Shown: positions 25,096-34,400 of the stretch, piece after piece
Layout of the letters: the number at the start of each line of letters is the position of its first letter
Numbering within the stretch: the first letter of the stretch is position 1
IMG/VR virus record: IMGVR_UViG_3300020125_000659
Coordinates: 1-45,165 of that record
Strand: one strand, 5' to 3'
Origin: a virus
Length of the DNA: 45,165 nt
Notes under the pieces: generated by a model
Databases searched by the model: none
What the model was told of the DNA's origin: nothing
The model's input: only the letters and a program-made list of their open reading frames with translations
Translations under genes and position numbers: made by a program

Positions 25096-25428
25096 CTAGT
25101 GCGTAATTATATCTGGGATTCCAATATTCGAAATAATCCCATTCTTTCTTGCCGTTGTAATCGTCGAATCAGCTTTTTCGGCTCTTTCTGCCTCCATTTG
25201 ACCCTTGTGAAACTGATAAGACTTCTCAATAAAGCCTACAAAGTAGTCGTTTTCGAGAAGCCTTCCAGTCAGCATTGCCCGACCATCGGCGGAGGTTTTT
25301 GGATTGTTAAGCTCATTCATAATATGCGCCCGCCGGGCTCGGGCGATTTCCTCAAGCCATTCCCAGTGCTTTGATTTGAGGAAATCCGCCGCGAATTGTA
25401 AAAACTCGTTGTCGTTTTGAAACTTCAT
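25096..25428 (-). CDS. Hypothetical protein upstream of scaffold
   Basis: The 110-residue protein is helical and charged, with a LTGRLLENDYFVGFIE segment in the middle. I use the ATG at 25428, which overlaps the upstream stop as ATGA, rather than a start 18 bases earlier. A perfect 12-base palindrome (25092-25103) covers the stop codon. Function unknown; likely a head or packaging accessory. Confidence 0.68.
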   Translation of the reverse strand: MKFQNDNEFLQFAADFLKSKHWEWLEEIARARRAHIMNELNNPKTSADGRAMLTGRLLENDYFVGFIEKSYQFHKGQMEAERAEKADSTITTARKNGIISNIGIPDIITH

Positions 25429-25574
25429 TTCTTTGTCGGTTTCCAACCATGTTCAACAGCATTTAAAAGACGTTCTTGCTTCTTAGCATTCTTCAACGAA
25501 GTGCCTTTTGCGTGCACCTCATTTGGTGTTGAGACTTGATACTTTTTTCCAGTCTTTTTAATCGTAACTGGCAT
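25425..25574 (-). CDS. Small conserved basic protein, 49 aa
   Basis: The frame runs from ATG 25574 to TGA 25425-25427. The protein is basic, with a YQVSTPNEVHAKGTS segment followed by a KKQERLLNAVEHGWKP helix. I recall this layout (strand, TP turn, HAK, helix, NAVEHGWKP) from small phage proteins near portal and capsid genes. It overlaps the next gene as ATGA. Function unknown. Confidence 0.72.
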   Translation of the reverse strand: MPVTIKKTGKKYQVSTPNEVHAKGTSLKNAKKQERLLNAVEHGWKPTKK

Positions 25575-25581
25575 AAAAATC

Positions 25582-25824
25582 CTACTGCCCCGGCTGGGCT
25601 CTGTGAGGATCGGTCATGTCGACATAACCATCACAACCCTTGCAATGTTTTGGGGCGCCAACATGCATGTTAATTCCCTCACACTTTACATCTTGTCCTT
25701 GTCCTTGTCCGGGTACGACTTTTTGGGCTTCTTTTTCGACTTTGACATCTTTTGGCGCCTCCTTTGGCGGTTGTGAGATTGTTACTGATTCAACATCTGA
25801 GACTGGAACTTTAACTTCCGTCAT
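25582..25824 (-). CDS. Small Cys-containing hypothetical protein
   Basis: The 80-residue protein has a disordered Val/Lys/Pro/Gln-rich first half and a short second half with C, C and C (CEGI and CKGC) plus His, possibly a zinc knuckle. It overlaps the end of the portal gene as ATGA. No family recognised. Confidence 0.6.
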   Translation of the reverse strand: MTEVKVPVSDVESVTISQPPKEAPKDVKVEKEAQKVVPGQGQGQDVKCEGINMHVGAPKHCKGCDGYVDMTDPHRAQPGQ

Positions 25825-27986
25825 TGTGTTCCTCCTCCTTGTAGTTGCTGCATTAAGGCCGAAAGTTGATCCGATCCGGGCGCACTAGGTTGATTTTGCG
25901 GCCGGGGACCACCAGAAGCTTGTCCGCCATTTCCACCCCCATTCTTTCCACTATTCAAAGCCATAATCGTCTGCAACTGCTGCATTTGTTGTTGTTTTTG
26001 CTGATCAGCAATTTGCTTTTGGATCACCTGGGTTGTATCTTCGATATGTTTATCCCATCTTTCAAGTTCATCTGGATCCTTAATCTTCGCTCGATCTAAA
26101 TAATGCTGCTTAAGATGCGCCTGGTTGTCATCTCCCGGCGAAACAGCAATCGGTCGATCTTGCTGATTAAGTTTGAATTCCAATTCTGGATCGACAGAAA
26201 AACTATAACCACCAGGATTAAACATCTCTTGTGCATCTTGAAGACCCAGTCCTTCGGTCCAGATTTTCTTAACCAGCCAAGGCCAATTTACTTGTTGCAA
26301 AACCTGCGGCGGCAGGCCACGAGCGATATTAAGAAAATTAATCATCTGCTGTCCAAGAATCTGCCTATTTCTCGAAGCAATCGAGCCCATCCATTTGAAT
26401 TCGTAGTTTCCAATAATATCTTCGATCGAAACTTCTTTCTGAATCAAAGGCGCCCCTCGGCGGCCGAGGATTCGAAGGAGAATAGTTTCATCCATAAACT
26501 GCTCAATAAGCGAATAAGACATTTCAAGCAGCGGCTCACCGAATTGCTCTTCCAAATCCTCGATGATTTGCGTCATCGGGAGAGAGCCTTGGGAGATCAT
26601 GGTGGAAAATCCAGCGGCGGTATTTTGTGCTCTCCCGCGCCCGCGAACCGCAGGCTGGCCTTGCATTGCGGCATTTGCGCCCGAAAAATCCTGCATAAAC
26701 CCCTGAAGCATCGAAAGCGTCTGAAAGCCAATCTGAGCTACCGAGGCAGGTTTCGTGAAAACAACGCTCTTAAGAGGATCCGCCATGAGCCATTTGGCTC
26801 CAGGGTGAAAACGGATAGAATTAGAATAAGCAACAGACCCAGGATCCACAATAGTAATAGGATTAAGCTCATATTGCACCGAATCCATAGTTTGATTGAC
26901 CATATCGTTTAGCATATACTGAACTCGGTCAATCGTATCCATAATTCCACGACCATAAAACTCATCAATAACCCGAATCAGTCGGGGAACAAAAAAGGGC
27001 TTCTTTTTATGCCAAAAAGGATTCTCCTGAATCCGAACCACATGCCAGTCGTTGATGACGGTTATCAGCCACTCTTTCTCACCTGTTCCATCAATATCCC
27101 GAGTCCAATAAAGCTCCGAAAGGTTTCGATGATTTTTCGAAAGATCATTCCACCGATCCGAAGGATCTTGCGAAAGACCAAAGCGTTGGAGTTTTTCGCG
27201 CCGAAATCTAAACCAATCCCGGCCGCGATTTGTCGGACCGGTTTGATTATAAACCTCCTCAGGAACAACATAAACGGTTCCAAGTTTCTTATCGTTCGGA
27301 TTAATAGGCTTCGAGCCCATTTCTTTAATGTGCTCAACCGAAACTTCAATATCCTCCCAAGCCAACTCGCAATCTTGGACATCCAAAGCCGTTGTGGGCC
27401 AAACATAGAAGTTAAACAAATTCCGAGCCCGAAAAAGCGGACCATACTGATACTTCACATTCTTATTAACCATCTTATAACGCTCATTCTGCTGAATAAG
27501 TTTGAGCGCTTTTACCATCTTATCTTTGTCGGCAAAAGTCAGCTTTCCAGGCGAAGTTCCATAAGTTACTAACTGCCTAATAAAAGGAATCGAATCCGAT
27601 TTGATCTTTTGCTGCTTTTTGAAAAAGTAGTAAAACAAATGCTCCAACGAATCCGCCCGCATCTCATCCGCAATTTCATCAACATTCAAAACCTGAAACC
27701 AGTCATCTGAGGCGGGAAAGAAGTCTCGAATAATCGAGCTAGTCCAAGTTTCACAAGTTTGCCTAGCTGCGGCAAGAAAAATCTTACTCCGGCCAGAATA
27801 CGAATTTTTGTCCAGCTCACAATTCCAAATCCTATAATATCTCTGCCACTTCTCCTCCGCCCGAATCCGATCATACCGAATCCGCATCAAAAGCGGAACA
27901 AGTCCTCTTTCCACCTCATCCAAAATCTCCGAATCCATCGCCAGATTTGGATATGGGACTCGAATCGAAGTCTTCAAGTTAGCCAT
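25821..27986 (-). CDS. Portal protein
   Basis: The 721-residue protein fits podovirus portals by size, place and pattern: an EEKWQRYYRIWN helix near residues 43-54, an RSKIFLAAARQTCETWTSS segment, a long wing, GRGIMDTIDRVQYMLNDMVN near the stem and crown, and a Gln-rich C-terminus. Twelve copies would form the ring through which the terminase pumps DNA. It starts directly after the stop of the previous gene. Scaffold and capsid genes follow, as usual. Confidence 0.86.
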   Translation of the reverse strand: MANLKTSIRVPYPNLAMDSEILDEVERGLVPLLMRIRYDRIRAEEKWQRYYRIWNCELDKNSYSGRSKIFLAAARQTCETWTSSIIRDFFPASDDWFQVLNVDEIADEMRADSLEHLFYYFFKKQQKIKSDSIPFIRQLVTYGTSPGKLTFADKDKMVKALKLIQQNERYKMVNKNVKYQYGPLFRARNLFNFYVWPTTALDVQDCELAWEDIEVSVEHIKEMGSKPINPNDKKLGTVYVVPEEVYNQTGPTNRGRDWFRFRREKLQRFGLSQDPSDRWNDLSKNHRNLSELYWTRDIDGTGEKEWLITVINDWHVVRIQENPFWHKKKPFFVPRLIRVIDEFYGRGIMDTIDRVQYMLNDMVNQTMDSVQYELNPITIVDPGSVAYSNSIRFHPGAKWLMADPLKSVVFTKPASVAQIGFQTLSMLQGFMQDFSGANAAMQGQPAVRGRGRAQNTAAGFSTMISQGSLPMTQIIEDLEEQFGEPLLEMSYSLIEQFMDETILLRILGRRGAPLIQKEVSIEDIIGNYEFKWMGSIASRNRQILGQQMINFLNIARGLPPQVLQQVNWPWLVKKIWTEGLGLQDAQEMFNPGGYSFSVDPELEFKLNQQDRPIAVSPGDDNQAHLKQHYLDRAKIKDPDELERWDKHIEDTTQVIQKQIADQQKQQQMQQLQTIMALNSGKNGGGNGGQASGGPRPQNQPSAPGSDQLSALMQQLQGGGTQ

Positions 27987-28331
27987 CTATTCAAGCTCCA
28001 GTTGAAAAAGGCAATGGGGAAGGGAAAAGGTTTTTTCTCGAACCGGCTCTTTTACAAGCGTTAGAGTTTGGTTTTCCAACCAAGTCCCGCCAATTAGCTC
28101 AAATTCAAGCATTTTAAAAGCCGAAATGTCTCTTTCCAGTGTCAAAAAGCCCGAAATTGCGTCTCCGGGCCGGGAAAGCAGGCTAAACCTACAAAGCCCA
28201 TTTTCCCCCCAAATAGCGTGATTTGGGATGAAAATAGCCTTTTTTACTCGATATTTGGAGGCAAAATAGCAGAGAGGAATCTCCCAAATTACTGGAAAAC
28301 GTTCTTCAGGCATATGATAAGTTATAATCAT
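27987..28331 (-). CDS. Hypothetical protein before portal
   Basis: The 114-residue protein is mainly beta with aromatic residues and no membrane span. I use ATG 28331, overlapping the upstream stop as ATGA; the frame could extend to 28367 inside that gene. It does not carry a signal peptide, so the row of four secreted-type proteins ends before it. Function unknown. Confidence 0.6.
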   Translation of the reverse strand: MIITYHMPEERFPVIWEIPLCYFASKYRVKKAIFIPNHAIWGENGLCRFSLLSRPGDAISGFLTLERDISAFKMLEFELIGGTWLENQTLTLVKEPVREKTFSLPHCLFQLELE

Positions 28332-31300
28332 CCCTGCGCCGGCGCTAAAAGCCCTTCTGGACGACAAATACCCTTACCAACACAATCAGCATTTGTCGTG
28401 CAAGTTGTACTAGGATCAAGATGACAAAGTGAGCCGGCTCTTTCCTCAGAACAAACCCCTTTTCCAGTCCCACTACAAATAGAATCATGTGCCCTACAGG
28501 TACAAATCATCTGTCCAAGAACCGTACAACCAGAGATTCCAGAGCAATCATTAGAGGTTGTACAAGTTGTGGTTTTAAAAATAGTTCCATCGTGGCACTC
28601 TCCACAATTTACCGTTGTATCCCCCGAACAAACTGGATGCCAATGCTGAATTACGTCCCAAACTGTTTTTCCAACCATCGCCGCTCCTGGCTCATCCATG
28701 TGAACAGCGTCCCCATAAGCGCGAAAGGTAGAAGCATAATCCACGCACGTAGCCCCAGTTCCAGTACAATTCGAATTTGTAAAACAAATCTTGGTAGCAT
28801 CATTATTACAACGCCTATTAGTAATAAGCATATCTCTCGAACGCCAAATAGGAAAAATATCAATTACATATTTTTTCAACCCCAACTCCCATTGTCGCTC
28901 TACAACAAGATCAGAAATCACATCTGAGGCACCAGATCCCAAATCACAAATTCCACCAAATGTACTTCCCATACTCAACCAAATATGTCTAGCTCCAGCA
29001 CTTTCTACGAGTTTCTGAGTCGCGGCAAATCTATTTAAATGAAAAGCTGGCCCACGATCGGCGCGGAGACGCTTATGCTGTGGCGTATCCGGTGAAGATG
29101 GACAACCAGGACTCCCACAATTTGTACAATGCCCGGAAACACAAGTTCCATAAAGATTTGGAATCCAAGTATAGTTATTAATCTTTTTAATTACAGCCGG
29201 CCCGCAATCCAAATCAGTAGAACACGGTTGCCGACCACAGGTAGACACACAAACTTTCGAGCCCGTACAAGTTCCTGAGCCTAAACAAATATTATCTGCT
29301 GAACAAATATTATTCAACGCATTAGAACAAGTAGAGCTACAAGCATGCGCACCTAGTAAATTCGGCCAAGGAAGTTCTCCACTCAAAGGCGCGATGGTAC
29401 AAGTTCCAACACCGGAGCAATCTGCATTTGTACTACAAGCTTGTTGAAGATTTCCCGAGCAAAGACCAGTAGAACAATCATTATCATTATTACAAGCTAC
29501 TCTCTGAACAGTATATCCATCCCCAGCTTTTGGTGTTGACTGTGGTGTTGGTGCCGTCATAGGTGGACCACCACCAAAATATCCTCCAGAATCATTTCCA
29601 ATAGAGGAGTCATTAAAACCACCTAAAGAAAACACATAATCCGGGGCAGGATAATCAGAGCAAGTCGATCCAGGACATTCTGAGCTAACAAGACAATCGT
29701 TTCCAGCATTTGTACCGCTGTGACAAATTCTAGAACCAATTATCAAATCGCAAGAACGCATACAACCAAAATTCACTTGATGCCCATTTGTACACTGTGT
29801 TGATCCGCATTCCGGGCCAGAGCATTGGGCACAGGTAGATCCAGGACACTGACTAGCAACAGTACAAGCTGCGCCGGAATTTGCTCCTCCATCACAAACA
29901 TCAACAGTACAAGTCGTGGGCATGGAAGTAACACAATATCTTAAATCTGGAAGCCCAATACCAGTTAAGATAGTAGGTAATCGAGATTGCCAACCAATTA
30001 TTTCATTAGCATTAATTCCACAATTAAGAATCGTCGTGGCTTTTCCAAAGTGTTGAGTTACGTAACTTGCAAGAAAATTTGAATACTTAAAAGTATTTGC
30101 ACAAATTCCACCGTAAGCTAAGCATTCGGTATTGGTAGAACAAGCAATTGAGACATTTCCAGCACAAGTTCCACCAAGAGTGCCTCTGGTTACAGAATCA
30201 TACCCAAAAGCGAGTGTAAGGCGGTTATCTCCATTTTTATCTTGAAGATTTTGTATCGGAATCGGATCAGGCTCACGGATGTCAGCATAAGCCATAATTG
30301 CGGTAACATCAATATTTCCAACATTTGTCCTATGCTCGATTTGTAGAGAAAGATTTGTCAACTTTGTTTGTGTCCAAGCGGTATCATCTGGAGCAAGAAC
30401 CCTTAATAATTTGCTCCCACGAACAAATGAAACTGCGCTAGGAGAATCGGTTGTTCCATTTCTACAATTCGTAGGAGAAGAAGAACCATCACATTGATTT
30501 AATCTATAATCCCTCGCATCCGCAGTAACAGACTTGGCATAGGCAAAGGAAAAAACACTACTAAGACTTTCCCCACTAGCTAGAGTTAGTGGGGTTAAAG
30601 TCACAGTAGTCTTATTTCCACTAGTTGTTTCTCTTTGCCAGTCTGTTCCAGTATCGTCTTCTGCCCCAGTTGCAAAATCATCTATACAACCTGCATGGGA
30701 GCCGGTACAGGTATTATTCCATTGATTTGGGGTACCATCACTAACTGGAAAAAGTCCTGAGACCCGGCCTACTCCAATATGTGTGGAATCATCTCCAGCA
30801 AAATCATCATAATAAGCAGTATAACCCCCTCCTTCGGTTGTTTGTGCTCCCCCATAAACCCGAGTGGGGATGATATAATCTCCAGAAGTAATATCTGTAT
30901 TAGTAGTTCCTAAAACCTTAACCCCATTTAACCACAATTCACAAGTAACACTACAACTCGGACCGGCACAAGATCCGGTACTTCCATTTGTTTGATGAAG
31001 CTCAGCGCTAATAAAAACTCCGGTAGATTGAATTGGAGTAAAACCAAAATCACCATAAGTACTTCTATCTTTATATCGAAGCGACCAAGAGCCATCGAGT
31101 TCAATATCTACCCGACAACCATAAGCCAAGAAATCATCAGTAAAGCCAAAAATCGGGGCGCCAGTAGTTGTGGGAAGAACATCGATTCGAGGATAAATTC
31201 GAGCATAAATATCACTATCTGCTGGCGTATAGATTTCAAGAAGCACCGCTGAAGCGGTCGTAGCAGCTCGAACAATTTTTAACGATCCCAAACCAGTTCT

Positions 31301-31441
31301 TTTAATCGAAGTTTGCTCTGAAATTCCGGTCCCCGTAATAGTCAAATACCCAATATCTAAAGTATCAAATCCATCCAAAGCTTTCCGAACAGCGAAAGCC
31401 TGAGAGGGAATTAACAAAAATATAAGTAGCCAAATCTTCAA
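28328..31441 (-). CDS. Secreted-type SGNH hydrolase with cysteine-rich repeats
   Basis: The 1037-residue protein starts with a signal peptide (LLIFLLIPSQAFA, cut near residue 17). Residues 20-240 look like a concanavalin-like beta domain. SGNH/GDSL blocks follow: GYDSVTRG at 413-420 (S416 nucleophile; Tyr replaces the usual block I Gly), CGINANEI near 474-481, GFND at 608-611, and DAVH at 911-914 for the Asp and His. Between and after these blocks lie many C-x4-6-C repeats of the form CSTNADCSGVGTC, about 430-450, 516-595, 650-750, 878-900 and 938-1026. It may de-esterify a surface glycan, as a tail spike or a secreted protein. Its C-terminus overlaps the next gene. Confidence 0.72.
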   Translation of the reverse strand: MKIWLLIFLLIPSQAFAVRKALDGFDTLDIGYLTITGTGISEQTSIKRTGLGSLKIVRAATTASAVLLEIYTPADSDIYARIYPRIDVLPTTTGAPIFGFTDDFLAYGCRVDIELDGSWSLRYKDRSTYGDFGFTPIQSTGVFISAELHQTNGSTGSCAGPSCSVTCELWLNGVKVLGTTNTDITSGDYIIPTRVYGGAQTTEGGGYTAYYDDFAGDDSTHIGVGRVSGLFPVSDGTPNQWNNTCTGSHAGCIDDFATGAEDDTGTDWQRETTSGNKTTVTLTPLTLASGESLSSVFSFAYAKSVTADARDYRLNQCDGSSSPTNCRNGTTDSPSAVSFVRGSKLLRVLAPDDTAWTQTKLTNLSLQIEHRTNVGNIDVTAIMAYADIREPDPIPIQNLQDKNGDNRLTLAFGYDSVTRGTLGGTCAGNVSIACSTNTECLAYGGICANTFKYSNFLASYVTQHFGKATTILNCGINANEIIGWQSRLPTILTGIGLPDLRYCVTSMPTTCTVDVCDGGANSGAACTVASQCPGSTCAQCSGPECGSTQCTNGHQVNFGCMRSCDLIIGSRICHSGTNAGNDCLVSSECPGSTCSDYPAPDYVFSLGGFNDSSIGNDSGGYFGGGPPMTAPTPQSTPKAGDGYTVQRVACNNDNDCSTGLCSGNLQQACSTNADCSGVGTCTIAPLSGELPWPNLLGAHACSSTCSNALNNICSADNICLGSGTCTGSKVCVSTCGRQPCSTDLDCGPAVIKKINNYTWIPNLYGTCVSGHCTNCGSPGCPSSPDTPQHKRLRADRGPAFHLNRFAATQKLVESAGARHIWLSMGSTFGGICDLGSGASDVISDLVVERQWELGLKKYVIDIFPIWRSRDMLITNRRCNNDATKICFTNSNCTGTGATCVDYASTFRAYGDAVHMDEPGAAMVGKTVWDVIQHWHPVCSGDTTVNCGECHDGTIFKTTTCTTSNDCSGISGCTVLGQMICTCRAHDSICSGTGKGVCSEERAGSLCHLDPSTTCTTNADCVGKGICRPEGLLAPAQG

Positions 31442-34400
31442 TTCAAACTCTCAATCGTTACAATATCACCCGTGATTGTGTTCAAAGAATTTGCGGTTCC
31501 CCAAGTTACTTTTATATCAAGTGCCTTTGTAACGTTCGTCGCCACTGAGACCGGCTGAGTAGTAGAAGACAGTTCCGAAATATAAGGCGCATCTGCCAAA
31601 ACAAGCGCCCCGGCCGTTACGGTTGGAGGATTTGTTACAACAAATTTAAAAAGTCCCTCACATTGAATATTCGCACTCGCGCCTGGGGCTGAGCGGGCTT
31701 GGATATAGGCTTCAAGCATAAATTGCCTATTCCCAGTAAGAGTTGGAAGGGTATTAGCTCCGGTAGAGCAAAGCACCGTAGCTCCAGCATAGAGCTTAAT
31801 ATTCAAAGTCGGCGAGCTAGTTGTTCCAACCGTTCCAAGAACAACTAGCCTAATAACTCTTCCAAGCCGCCAAAAATTCGCTGGAAGAGTTAGAGAACCA
31901 TTAGAAATGGTACCAATAATACTAGTTTCCGTAACCGTATTTGCTACAGTCGCAGCCGCGCTAGAAGTTGCTGGGGAGGTAGAAAATTTATGTGGAGTTA
32001 CTCCATCTGCAAGTTCCCCACAAGCAGAGCTATTAAAACTATTATTCATCTGACAACTAAGAGCTGATCCACCAAAATTAGAAAGGGTTATACTAACTCG
32101 ATTCGTAGCAAATCCCAATGCCCCAAGCCCACCAGCATCAGAAAGTGTTGCATGACAAGCTTTTGTTTGATCTGCCATCAAACAAAGATTCCCGGAAGCA
32201 GAATCACTACTATTATTTGGAATAATCCTATCGAGATTTGTTAGTTCATGGACGGAGATTTTATTAGTATTTATTTCTGGAGTTACTGTCGCAGTAGGAG
32301 TCGGTGTCCTCGTTGCAGTAAAAGTTGACGCAGGTGGAGTAGGAGAAAGAACAGGAGTCGTAGTCGGCGATACTGTAGGGGTCGGAGTAGGGGTTACAAT
32401 ATCCTTGTTATAAAAATTCACTGGCCCATTTATAGTCTGCTTTCCATGAAGCATTAAAACTTCTTGTCGAACCGAGCCATCTCCAAGTCCCCAAACATCC
32501 AAAACACTATCCCAACAGGCTCGCCCTTCGGAAGCCACTAAAGAACAATCCGTCTTTCTTGGGGCATCCAAAACGCCAACATTTGCGTCCGAGCTCCAAT
32601 CAACCACAACGCCGGGGGGAATGGTTACTGGATTATTAAAGCAAGTTCCTTGAATTAATCCTCCACATTGTGTAACCGTGCTTGGGAGATCTGTAGAATC
32701 TATTAGTCTCCAAGTTGGAACCCCTGGAGTTGCTCCGCCAGCGGTTGGACCAGCCAAAAATTGACCAGAACCAGGAGTAGCTGTAGCTATTCCTGTTGAA
32801 GTTGGTGTAGCAGTAGGAGTTGAGGTAGCCGTAGCCGTTGGAGTGGCTGTTACAGTAATAGTAGGCGTAGAAGTAGCTGTTGGCGTAGAACTAGGAGTTG
32901 CCGTCCTACAAATCGGCGAATTATTCAACCCCTCCGCCAAATTTCCCGCCCCACAATCCCAAGGAGTTTGGGTGGGAAGTTGGGTAATAGTTACTGTTGC
33001 AGTTGGAGTAGGAGTAGGAGTTATGGTCGGCGTTGAAGTCGCAGTAGGAGTTGCGGTTACTGTAACTGTAGGAGTCGAAGTCGCGGTGGGCGTTGAAGAT
33101 GGAGTGGCTGTTCTACAAATTGGTGAATTGCCCATCCCCTCTTGGAGATTGTGTGATCCACAATCCCAAGGAGTTATAGTTGCAACCGGGGAGCCTCCTG
33201 TTCCACAATCATTCGCTGCACTAGAAAGCTCCGAGCCATCAAAGCGAACGCATTTATTTGCGGTCAAAGAGCTAGTATGAATAAACCCACCAACGTTAAT
33301 ATCTCCATCAGTTTGTAAACTAGCATCACCACCTGTGTTTGTTATCTGAATCTGATTTGTCGAAACCTTTATATGTGGATCTTGCGCTGAAGAGCCATTT
33401 CCATCAAAAATCCAATTAATACTAGTAAACGTATTCCCATTATCCCCAAAAGTTACATTATCCATCTTTGATGGATCGAGATTGATAGTGTTTCCACCGG
33501 TTATTGTTATATAGTTTCCCGAAACAAATCCCCCAGTGGTATCACCATTCGGACAATCTCCAGCCGCAGAAACAAGGCTAGTTCCATCAAACCGAACACA
33601 ACTATTAGTTATAAAACCAATCTGAGCCGTTCCACCATTGGCAATTGGAAGAGTGCCTTTGATTTCATTATTTATTGTCGAACCTGGACCAAGAGTTACA
33701 CAGCCAGCGCCGTTACAAGAGACATCATTTGCAAGAACATTTCCAGAAAGCGAAGCGCCACCTGAAACAATCATCGGGCCGGCGGTGGTGTTTGTTCCTC
33801 CGGTAAGGGCTGAAAAAGCGGGCGGGGAAACAGCAGGACAGTTTGTACCATCCGAAAGACAATATTGATTACAAGCTATCCCCGGACAACTTCCCCCACC
33901 TCCCCCACCCGTGACGGTGCAAACATTCGGATTCCCCGAAACACAGGTCATCCCAATAATCTGCAAAGCCTCATCACAGGCATTGGAAGTGAAGGTTCCA
34001 TTATCTGCGATTATTTGTCCAAAAGCCTTATTGCATGCAGAAACAACTCCACTGGTTGTTCCCCCATCCGATGGACCAAACAAGCTTCCCCCGGCACCGT
34101 TGCCACAATTGGGACAAGCTGTCTGTACTCCTACAGGAAAAGGGCTGGGGGTAGACGTACCTCCAGGCGTCGCAGTTGGGCTGGGAGAGATAGTAAAAGT
34201 TGGCGTTGCAGTCTTAGTTGTAGTTGCCGTTGCTGTTGCCGCCGAAGTTGGAACAAAAGTAGAAGTTGGAGAAAGCGTCGGAGTCGTTGTTGGAGTAGAC
34301 GTTGGAGTTGGAGTTGGAGTATTAGTTGGGCTAGTTGTAGCTGTTGGAGAAAGAGTTGGAGTGCTAGTTGGAGTAATAGTTGGAGTTGGTGTAATTCCCG

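Noticed and set aside
26103-26912. 269-codon plus-strand frame
   Set aside because: Antisense to the portal gene, Arg/Ile/Leu-rich composition, no ribosome site; a shadow frame.
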